64,000 nucleotides of DNA, from contig OZ253469.1 of the NCBI GenBank assembly GCA_965261535.1, positions 4,092,001-4,156,000 on the forward strand. The letters run 5' to 3'. This document shows, piece by piece, positions 26,341 through 34,500 of the stretch; position 1 is the first letter of the stretch, and the number at the start of each line of letters is the position of its first letter. The translations under genes were made by a program, and so were the position numbers. This DNA is from VXNE01 sp965261535. Its GTDB lineage: Bacteria > Pseudomonadota > Gammaproteobacteria > Pseudomonadales > Azotimanducaceae. Below the pieces are notes generated by a model that did not search any database, was not told where the DNA came from, and was given only the letters and a program-made list of their open reading frames with translations.

Positions 26341-27633
26341 TCAACCGGATGCCAAGCCGGTAGGTGTGCTTGGCATGGTCGTCCGCAAGGAATGCAACTC
26401 CAACTCCTCGTCCGGCGAAAGCGTTTCGTATAGCTGTTTCTGGCTGAGTTCCGCCAGCCGCGCCACCTTTCTTTCAGACTGTTGCGAACGGGTCACACCT
26501 TCCCCGAAGAGCTGGGTGGAATAGGCATCCAGAATGCTACCGTCCACCAATCGACCATACTCCGCGCCTGTCACGCGGCGAAAAGACGCGTTCGATCCCG
26601 GCGGGGGCAGTTTCCAAACGCTGGTCGCAGCGCGACAGATAATGGGGCTGTGCGTCGTAACGAAGAATTGCGTCTCCGGGAAGTGTCGAATGAACCACTC
26701 GCCAATTTGCTTTTGCCACTGCGGGTGCAGGTGGGCGTCCACTTCGTCAATTGCGACAACGCCGGGAAGGTGGACCGTTCCGTCTTCTCTTATTCTCATG
26801 TTGTGGTCTACCGGGTAGATGTGAGACATCAGGCGCAGCAACTCCAACGTCATGCTCAGAATAGACCGATAGCCGTCGCTCATTTCCTCAATCGCCACTC
26901 GCGCTTCCTGACCGTCAAGCATGGTCACCTGGGTGGAAGTCACCTCCGCGATACGCGCGCCATACGGTAGCAGTCCGGCATTGTTGACGAAGTTGACAAC
27001 GGCATCCTTCATTCGGCCGGCGATCCAATCTTTCTCCAGTGCGCGTGTCTGGAGCTCTCTTAGCCAACGCAAAGACTCGCCCAGCGCCACATGCTCCCCG
27101 AGCGCTGACAGATGCGGCGCGAGCCGAGGATGGCTGTAGTACAACCGATCAACTTCGGGATCGCTGCCGCGAAATCGTCGGAACGGTCCGAAAGAGGCGG
27201 AAAACCAGCCGGTACCGCTTCCCCACACCGTCCGGTTGGCATAGCGTCTGGGCGAAAACTCGATGATGGATGGGGCCGCTCCGTTAGGTCCCGCCAGACC
27301 GCCGCTCCTCGAGATTTCGGCAAGGGCGGAAATTTGGGCTCCAGGCGAGGTATTGCCTTTTCCCACCCATCTGTCCACAGGGTCTTGCCGGATCCGTACT
27401 TCAACGCTCCCCGTTTGTTCGCCGTCGCGTAACCAGCTAGACCAGTCTTGCCGTGACGCGTGGGCGTTCACCGCCCCCATCAATACTGTCGCAAGAGCCC
27501 GTACAGCGGTTGACTTACCGGAGCCGTTTTCGCCTAGCAGCACATGCCAACCGGCGCATTCGTCGGTTTGGAGTGTCAGATCGAACTCCGAAATCGCGCG
27601 GACATTTTTGATGGTTAGTCGCCGGATATGCAT
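26341..27633 (-). CDS. ptuA: AAA/ABC-type ATPase, Septu PtuA-like
   Basis: A 430-residue SMC/RecF-like ATPase. The N-terminus MHIRRLTIKNVRAISEFDLT is the strand preceding the P-loop, and Walker A is LLGENGSGKSTAVRAL (about residue 36). A signature-like EMSDGYRSILSMTLELLRL precedes Walker B VVAIDEVDAHLHPQWQKQIG (about 294), then the D-loop/H-loop FPETQFFVTTHSPIICRA. It matches the overcoming-lysogenisation-defect/PtuA class rather than a transporter. The start at 27633 was chosen from the family N-terminus over an upstream ATG. The coupled HNH gene downstream makes Septu the best call; standalone retron or Gabija partners (reverse transcriptase, UvrD) are not seen. Confidence 0.75.
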   Translation of the reverse strand: MHIRRLTIKNVRAISEFDLTLQTDECAGWHVLLGENGSGKSTAVRALATVLMGAVNAHASRQDWSSWLRDGEQTGSVEVRIRQDPVDRWVGKGNTSPGAQISALAEISRSGGLAGPNGAAPSIIEFSPRRYANRTVWGSGTGWFSASFGPFRRFRGSDPEVDRLYYSHPRLAPHLSALGEHVALGESLRWLRELQTRALEKDWIAGRMKDAVVNFVNNAGLLPYGARIAEVTSTQVTMLDGQEARVAIEEMSDGYRSILSMTLELLRLMSHIYPVDHNMRIREDGTVHLPGVVAIDEVDAHLHPQWQKQIGEWFIRHFPETQFFVTTHSPIICRAATSVWKLPPPGSNASFRRVTGAEYGRLVDGSILDAYSTQLFGEGVTRSQQSERKVARLAELSQKQLYETLSPDEELELHSLRTTMPSTPTGLASG

Positions 27634-27947
27634 GAGTTGCACCGAACACAAAGCGTTCCAGTTCAGTTTGGCTTTTATGTGCGAGCCGTTCAAGTGGTTC
27701 CGAGCAGGCGCGCGCGGGCATCAAATGTCTGTCGGGCCACTCCGCGTTGAAAGACTCTCGTGCAGGGGCGCTGCGCATCCATATTCGTATCGTACTTGGT
27801 CGGTCCGCTTGCTGCGAATCCGCGACAGGAAGTTGATCAAGAGATGGTTCGGGGTGAACGGGCGGTAGGCCATGACCCGCGTATCTCTGCTTGCGTAGCT
27901 TCATCTTTTGTGTCTATTTTATGGACCTGTTTGGCAGTGGCCCGACT
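27634..27947. other. Divergent intergenic region between the Septu-like pair and tcmP
   Basis: About 314 nt separate the divergent ATPase and TcmP starts. It is AT-richer than the core genes nearest TcmP (for example ttttgtgtctattttatgg at 27906-27924) and should hold both promoters. I could not assign a -35/-10 pair with confidence and see no tRNA, hairpin terminator or extra gene. Its right-hand part may be coding if TcmP starts at one of the in-frame upstream ATGs (27921). Confidence 0.4.
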
Positions 27948-29084
27948 ATGCGTCAACCTCCCATCGCCGATGTCGGGCCGATTCAACCGTATGGGATTCA
28001 GGAATTCATGAGAACGACACAGTGGCGGCGTGACGAGCAGACCGAAGGCAAACACCTGATTTTGGGGAACTACCTGGATGGATGGTTTCCCATACTAGGG
28101 AGTTGGCATCGCCGACTTTTGTTCATCGATGGTTTCGCTGGTCCCGGCTCGTACTTGGGCGGGGAGCGGGGTTCTCCACTCATCGCACTGGACTGCTTAA
28201 GACGACATAAGAAAGATGGCCGCTTGAAGGATGTCGAGGTCATCTGTGTTTTCATTGAGTCAGATAAGAAACGTGCGGACCACTTGGATCGACTTCTGAG
28301 AAAACAGCCAGCGATACCTGATACGTCGTTTGACGTCTTGTCGGGTACATTCGAGGATCATATGACCGATATCCTTGACTATATCGATAAGCAAAACAAG
28401 GAACTCGCACCTGCGTTCGTGATGATTGACCCGTTCGGCCCCAAAGGCAGTCCTATCCGCCTCATTGAACGTGTTCTCCGTAACGACAGGAGCGAATGTA
28501 TGATCTCCTTCATGTATGAGCCTATTCGCAGGTTTCATCAAGAGCCTGAGAATGAAGTTCATCTCAACGAACTCTTCGGGACTGACCGGTGGAAGCGATG
28601 CCTCGATATGGATGAATCGGATGCGAAAAAGAAATTTCTGCACGATCTGTTTTCGAGGCAATTGAAAAGACATGGTGCTGGCTATGTTGTTCCGTTTGAG
28701 CTATGGAAGGGTAATCGCCATGTGTATACTGTTTACTTCGTATCCGGGAGTGTAAAGGGATGCGATCTCATGAAGGCTTCAATATGGAAAGTGGATCCTA
28801 CGGGAAATTCCTCGTTTCGTGGATATGTTGCAGGTCAGTCCTTGCTGTTCGAACCCAGCACAGAGCCGTTAGCCGAACAGCTAAAGGAAGAATTCGGCGG
28901 CGTTTGGGTGCCGATTGAACGAATTGAGGAGTTTGTCATGGGCGACAGAACCATGTTCCACAAGGGCCATTTGCGGCAGAAAACGTTACAGCCGCTCGAA
29001 CGCAAAAAACGAATTACTGTAAGGCGACCCCAAGGCGGACGCGGTTTTCCGTCCGGTAGGGGCATCAAAATACGGTTTCATTGA
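27948..29084 (+). CDS. tcmP: Three-Cys-motif partner protein TcmP
   Basis: About 378 residues. The family core is present: EQTEGKHLILGNYLDGWFPI, then LLFIDGFAGPGSYLGGERGS (about 56-75), VICVFIESDKKRADHL and PAFVMIDPFGPKGSPIRLIE (about 158). These resemble a Rossmann methyltransferase-like fold; the activity is not established. The family is named because it sits beside proteins with a three-Cys motif of the DUF5131 (Gp37/Gp68) type, and exactly such a gene lies convergently here, overlapping by 99 nt. In-frame ATGs at 27921 and 28008 are alternative starts. It is AT-richer than the flanks and the only + strand gene of the island, suggesting a separate insertion. Confidence 0.82.
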   Translation: MRQPPIADVGPIQPYGIQEFMRTTQWRRDEQTEGKHLILGNYLDGWFPILGSWHRRLLFIDGFAGPGSYLGGERGSPLIALDCLRRHKKDGRLKDVEVICVFIESDKKRADHLDRLLRKQPAIPDTSFDVLSGTFEDHMTDILDYIDKQNKELAPAFVMIDPFGPKGSPIRLIERVLRNDRSECMISFMYEPIRRFHQEPENEVHLNELFGTDRWKRCLDMDESDAKKKFLHDLFSRQLKRHGAGYVVPFELWKGNRHVYTVYFVSGSVKGCDLMKASIWKVDPTGNSSFRGYVAGQSLLFEPSTEPLAEQLKEEFGGVWVPIERIEEFVMGDRTMFHKGHLRQKTLQPLERKKRITVRRPQGGRGFPSGRGIKIRFH

Positions 29085-29906
29085 CGGCAGGGGGATGTCG
29101 TCCCACGTTCTGTCGCCCAAGATGCGCCCGCTGGCCTTCTTTCCGAACCTTCCCATCGGCGTCGAGTAGGAACCGTCTTCCACGGTTGATCGAGGCACAA
29201 TGCTTGGGAAGGCGCTGGTCGGCGCCCACTCGCCCCACTGTTTGAAATGGAAAGGCGTCGCGTGGGTGATGCACTGATCCCGCACGGCGTAGAACCACTT
29301 GGGATCACTCGGCCTTGCTTTCGGGCCGCTCTCGCCGCCAGCGATGACCCAATGGACCGTTTTCCGTTCAAGCCAGTCGTCAAGGTCGATTTCGCCAAGC
29401 AGGGGCTCGCAGGACAGGAACCGGGTGTGCGCAGGGATGTCGCTGAGATGCGGCAAGCGCTTGTTCACCCACCGTTGGTTTTCGACCGTTGTTCCCAACC
29501 ATACGTTTTCCGGCCAGTCGTCCTTCCAAGGGGTCAGCCGGCGTACCAAGTGCGGTCGCTTGGTGAGCAATAGCCAATCTAAGGAGGGCGTCTCGTCGAT
29601 AACCGTCCACAACCGTTGCCGCCACGAGGACAGGCCCTTTTTCCACTCGAAGACGTCGGCCATGGAGGCACAGAACACGCGAGCTCGGCGACCGGATCGC
29701 TCAGCCTCCGCGTTCCAGCGATGGGGCTGCCGCCAGTAGGTATCGCTCAAGAAGCGTCTCGGTTTGCCCGTGCTCCAGACGTCGAGCCCCACTCTCTTGG
29801 CCCACGCCTCTGCGTAGCAGTGATCGCAAGCAGGTGAGACCTTCGTACATCCCCACCAGGGATTGAAGGTGTGGTCCGTCCACTCGATTTTCGAATCACG
29901 CGCCAT
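28986..29906 (-). CDS. DUF5131 / phage Gp37-Gp68 family protein (radical-SAM-like three-Cys motif)
   Basis: A 306-residue protein starting MARDSKIEWTDHTFNPWWGC. The three-Cys motif is CTKVSPACDHCYAE (residues about 20-33), similar to a CxxxxxxCxxC radical-SAM cluster. Other family blocks are VFCASMADVFEWK, WLLLTKRPHLVRRL, VWLGTTVENQRW, FLSCEPLLGEIDL, WVIAGGESGPKARP and FHFKQWGEW. The family is encoded by phages and defence islands and is paired with TcmP; its reaction is unknown. The C-terminal tail of about 35 residues overlaps the end of tcmP on the other strand. A 40-bp palindrome lies just upstream of its start. Confidence 0.82.
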   Translation of the reverse strand: MARDSKIEWTDHTFNPWWGCTKVSPACDHCYAEAWAKRVGLDVWSTGKPRRFLSDTYWRQPHRWNAEAERSGRRARVFCASMADVFEWKKGLSSWRQRLWTVIDETPSLDWLLLTKRPHLVRRLTPWKDDWPENVWLGTTVENQRWVNKRLPHLSDIPAHTRFLSCEPLLGEIDLDDWLERKTVHWVIAGGESGPKARPSDPKWFYAVRDQCITHATPFHFKQWGEWAPTSAFPSIVPRSTVEDGSYSTPMGRFGKKASGRILGDRTWDDIPLPSMKPYFDAPTGRKTASALGSPYSNSFFAFERL

Positions 29907-29925
29907 ACGGCTTCAACAATCGCAG

Positions 29926-29965
29926 AATACTGTATAAATCATCATATATTGAATCATACAGTATT
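29926..29965. promoter_or_regulatory. AT-rich 40-bp dyad upstream of the DUF5131 gene, candidate operator
   Basis: Two perfect 10-bp inverted arms, aatactgtat (29926-29935) and atacagtatt (29956-29965), flank a 20-nt AT-rich centre. It lies 20 nt upstream of the DUF5131 start and 58 nt after the end of the broken methyltransferase gene. The arms resemble SOS half sites (ctgtat), but the spacing is wrong for a single LexA box. It could be a repressor operator, two overlapping half-matched boxes, or an AT-rich hairpin; no poly-T tail follows. Confidence 0.5.
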
Positions 29966-30022
29966 TGATGGGCGCGCACCTACATCGACGGGTGGCGGCG
30001 GTTGGATCGCAAACGGCATCGG

Positions 30023-30709
30023 CTACTCGAACATGTCGGTCTGGCGACCTTTCGGACGGCGGTTCACATCATAGTCTGCCCGTGGCTCGGCGACCTCCGG
30101 GAGTGTCGTTGAATCGGAGACGACGGCGTCAGCACCCGGTCTGCTGCTGTAGCCCATTTCTGCGACGAGCTTTCGTTTTGGCTGCACGTCGAGGTAGGGG
30201 CGGTCGGTGCCCAGATCTGCCAAGAGTCTGGCGTAGTCTTCCGCGCCGAGGAGGTTGCGGGCGTGCAGGTGGCACTCCTGCCAGGATTCGTCAGCGGTCT
30301 GGAAAAGCTGCCAGTCGTAGAAGCGGGGACCGAGGCGGCTGGCGACCGGCTGTGGGTGCTGAGCACGGTCGTCATGGCCGAGGCCGTAGTCGGCGAGCCG
30401 CAGGGTTTCCGGGAGCATCCAGCCTTCGCCGTGGTTTTGGGCGAGAAAGGCTTCGATGCCCTGGTCGCGGTCTCCGCCGGCGGCGTTGATCTTCAACTCA
30501 AGATCGTGGAAAGCAACGAGCGTCAGGATCGTTTGACGAAGTTCAGGGTCTTTATCCCTATCAATGCGCCAGAATCCTTTTGGATCACCTACAAAGCGAC
30601 TATTGCTGTTAGGAGCATCGCACGCATGAAAGATCTTCCTAATGTCCTGCATATCAAGGTTAAGCCAACGCGCTACAATCGCATCCAGTGCTGTATTGCG
30701 TTCGATTCT
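30023..30709 (-). pseudogene. Eco57I-type methyltransferase, C-terminal fragment after the second frameshift
   Basis: This frame carries RIERNTALDAIVARWLNLD, then GFWRIDRDKDPELRQTILTL and WQECHLHARNLLGAEDYAR, the C-terminal region of large Eco57I-like methylases that accompany SNF2 helicases. It joins the preceding piece at 30710-30713, where the - strand reads acac: removing one ac gives a continuous SPRDRIERNTALDAIV reading. The fragment has its own ATG at 30652 but would lack all catalytic motifs. The stop is at 30023-30025. Confidence 0.7.
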
Positions 30710-30713
30710 GTGT

Positions 30714-31511
30714 CGCGAGGTGATCGCGCGGGAGTTGACCTGTCGGCATATGGAGTCATGCTGGTTTGTTCCACTGCAGACACTGGACTGACCATTGTGA
30801 GTGCTGTGGCGAGTTCAAGGACTGCCTTGGTGCAACTAGGGTTTTTGGTTGGCAACACTGCTTCCACCATAACAAATTCGCTCATATTGAGGCCGCCGAG
30901 CCGCACTCTCACAACAGCGTCAAATGCAAATGTGGAGAACACAGCAGATAGAATCGTAGAGATCCGCAAATCTTTATCTTTTGGGACAAAGTAGAAGACA
31001 CTATCTCCTGCTGGCTTTTGACCCAAATATGTGGCGATAGTAGAGCGGGAGTTTGTCGACGAACTCACACGCATGTATGCGACCTTCGATGAGCGGACGG
31101 TCTTGTTCGACGCCGTATAGTCGGATATTGCCATCAGAAACTGCGGTTCAATTTGCTTGCACTCCCACGGAATATCCCGCCACACTGCACCGCGTCCTTT
31201 TCCACTCACCCATCCTTTCTGGCTGGAGTCGAGTTGGCCTATCATTCGGCCTTCAAAGAGCGGCAACGCAGTGTCCGCGATTCTGTCCTCTTGAATCCAC
31301 GCATCCCCCTCTCGCGACAACACTACGCCGACGGGAATCTTCGCCCTTGGAATGGGCAGCCCGTCATACGGCCGTTGTGCACAACGTACCCGCCAATCGG
31401 TCCGAGCTACATCCCCAGGCTTAAGCAGACACCCATGGATGAATCGCGCCTCGGCCTCCCGCCGTTCCGGCCCGGCCGTCGTGTCAAACAACCAATCCTC
31501 AAGCTCGATCT
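30714..31511 (-). pseudogene. Eco57I-type methyltransferase, middle (target-recognition) fragment
   Basis: The frame opens directly at the first frameshift and reads EIELEDWLFDTTAGPERREA, continuing the MTase sense without a gap. It includes RFIHGCLLKPGDVARTDWRV, SREGDAWIQEDRIAD-like and YLGQKPAGDSVFYFVPKDKD, the type of region that recognises the DNA target. It is AT-rich and divergent at its C-terminal end. The frame stops at 30673 after the second indel. Its only start inside is a TTG (31491) without a good ribosome site, so it is probably not made separately. Confidence 0.7.
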
Positions 31512-34500
31512 CCCCGGCTCAGGCCGCGATGGATCGACGCCCAACTCCTGCCAAAGTGCCTCGATAGGTCGCCAGTCGCCCAGCAGCCAGCGGCTGTACT
31601 CATCCGGCCGGTAGCCCTTCGCCTCCCACTGCGGGCGGGGCGGGAACAGGTGCGAGTCATTCGTCATGTGGAACTCGCGTGCGTAACGAATGCCCCACCC
31701 ATCCGGTCCGTCGTCGCCGAGCAATACGCCGTTGGCGTAGATCTTCTCCGGGATTTCGAGATCGCGCGCCGACTGGATCTCCAGGATGGCGCGGCTCTTG
31801 GGGCTGAAGCGTTCGATCTGCGCCCGCGAGTAGGACGTGGCGTGGTCCTCGGCGCGTTCCCAGTCCTCCAGCTTACGGCGCATAAACGCCGTGCGGATTG
31901 CCTCGGTGGTGCCGCCTTTCTCGACGACCACGGGATTGAACTTGTAGCTTCTGTGTATCGGGAAGATGCCCTCGCGGTTCTCGACGCCGAACAGCCACTC
32001 CCAACGGCAATGTTCGAGAAACAGGTCGCGCAAAGCACCGGTGCCGTGGTCGGAGTACAGACCCGACGGGACAAGGAACCCCAATCGACCGCCGGACTTC
32101 AGCAGCGCATGGGTGGTTTCAAGAAACAGCTTGTAGAGGTTCAGGTCGGCGGAGCCTTGGTGACGGAATGGATGCACCGGGTCGACGAAGCCGGAAGACT
32201 TGGCGCGGGCCCGCCGCCATCGTTGGTGCAACTCCAGATTTTCGCCACCTCGGGCAACAGCGAACCGAGCTTGGCTCTTGGTGTTCTCGTCGGGGTCGCC
32301 GAACGGACTCCCGGCATGGCTAATGTAGTTGGACTGGGCGCGGAAACGGGCGTTGTAGTCCAGCCAATCGCGCTCTAATGCGGGGGCACCGAAGTAGTCC
32401 GACTGCTTCCGCAACGCCTCCTGCTTGCCATAGGATCGGTAGAGCGGATCGATGTTGGAAAAGAACTCCTTGGAGACAGGCTTGGCGATGTCCCACGGTG
32501 GATTGCCAAGAACCGCATCGAAGCCGGATCCGGCCTCGCGGTACACGTCTGGAAACTCCAGCTCCCAATGGAAGAAACGTATCTCGGCCGCGACCCGCTC
32601 GGCGACCCTCCGCGTCTGTTCGGGCGGTTCGGCGAAGTTGCGTGGCAGCGGGGCGTGATCGAGTTCGTTTGCCGGCCAGAACCAGCACGCGCACCAGAGG
32701 TCCATCGCGTCCTTGAGCGAACGCCACGCGTCGAATCCCAGCAGGTTTTCCCGGTACCTGCGCGCGCGCTCGGCGGCGTCCTGCACCGGCAACCTGTGCA
32801 TTTCCTCCAGCACGGCCAGGGCCTCGGCGTGGGCAGACCCGGCTTTCTCCAGCAGGTCGTCCTGAAACAGGTCCCGACCCTGCAGGAACAGCCTCAAGTC
32901 CGGCGTCAGCTTGTCCTTGACGAACGCCTTGATGGCCTTGGTGCGGGCGTTCTTCTCGAAATGCACGCCGTTCGCGTGGTTCTTGTCGCCGCCCTCCCGG
33001 TTCTTCCAGGCCATTGCCGGATAGTGTCGGAACTGATCGAACCATGCGCCAATCAGTGAGTTGCCGCACTTGATCTTGTGGTCGAGGAAGCCGAACGGCA
33101 AGGTCCGGTCCATGGTTTCGATCCACAGCGACAGGCGGCACAACTCGACGGCGAGCGGGTCGACGTCCACGGCGTAGATACAGCGCTCAACAACGTAACG
33201 ACGTAGCACCGCCTTCAGACGCGGCTCGAATTGCTCGTCGTCCGGCGGGCAGGGGATCAGCTCCTCGGCGAGGGCTTGACGTTCGCCGTGGTGGACACCC
33301 AAGAGGCGAACCAAGGAGCGTTCGCCGTCTTTTTCAATGCGATCATGGTGTTGTAGCGAGGCGAACAAGGCGTCGGTGAGAAAGCGCAGCGCCGCCAACG
33401 GAAAGCTCCCGGACCCGCACGCGGGGTCGCAAACCCTGAGGTCGAGGATCTGCTCCGGCAGTTTCGGCGTCCAGCGCGCGGGCGGCGCGTCAATGTCCGG
33501 CTTTCCGTTGGCCCTGGTCGGCGCATCGTAAGCAAGCGGCCGCAGGGTGCGTTGTACGGTAGGAATCGCGAGGCCCGGGCGGGTGTAGAAGCTACCCGAA
33601 CCCTTGCGCGTGCCGCCCCAGCGCACTAGGTACCACTCGCCCGGCAGGACGACGCGGGAGACCAGTCGCCGCGCCTTGGCACCGAGTTGTCGCTGGAATG
33701 CCAGGCGGCGTTCCGGCGTGTTCTTGCCCCGGGGCTTCTTGACCAGGCCCGCCGCCAGCGCGGCGCGGCGTGCCCAGGTTTCGGCCCGGGCGCGGTTTTG
33801 CTGCCGCTCGTCCGGCGCGGGGTCCTCCTCAACGCGGGAAAGGGTCCCCACAGGAGTCAAGTTTCGGTGGCGGAATTGTTCTTCTACCTTGCCGGTCCGA
33901 GGCGGCTTCGCTACGACGTACTCGGCATGGGCCTCGGCGATTTGCGCAATAGGTGCCTCATCGAGCGTGGGTTGTTCGGTCGGCGCACTCGCGTCCTCCT
34001 CCATCGCTCCGTCGACATCGGACGAACTCTCCTTGAGGTTGGTGAACAACGCCTTGAGGGCGCGGTGGTCCATCGCTTCCAGGCGCGACAAAGGCAGCGC
34101 CGGCTGGTCGCCCGCAGGGAGGAATACAACGGGATCGCCCTGTGGTGCGGTTTTCAGTTCGTAGTCCAGCAAGCCCTCGTAGAGGATGCCGATGTATTCC
34201 GACGACAGGTCGGAGAAGTCCACCGGAACGACGGCGCTCGTGCTGCCTCTGCCCTGGCGAATCCTCACCGTGGTGCGCGACAGGAGCTTCAGCATTTCAT
34301 GAACGTCGCGGTCCGGTAGAAAATCGCCGTCAAAGCAGGCGTTCTCGTACACGGCCAGGGCTCGGGAAAGTCCGTCCGCTCCGTCCTTCATGCCCGGCGC
34401 GAACAACTCGCCGCCGTATTTTGTCACCGGCAGGTCCGGGTGATGAGAGCCTTCGCGCACCAGTTCGAACAGCGCCAAGACCCGTGGCCAAGCGGCGAAG

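Noticed and set aside
26341..27633. Gabija (GajA) or retron-associated ATPase
   Set aside because: There is no TOPRIM domain, UvrD-like partner or reverse transcriptase; an HNH gene follows instead.
29926..29965. A canonical LexA (SOS) box
   Set aside because: Half sites match, but they are separated by far more than the fixed spacing of LexA boxes; kept only as a candidate operator.
30023..31491. Two separate small genes downstream of the methyltransferase
   Set aside because: Both continue the methylase sense exactly once single small indels are corrected, so they are fragments of one gene.
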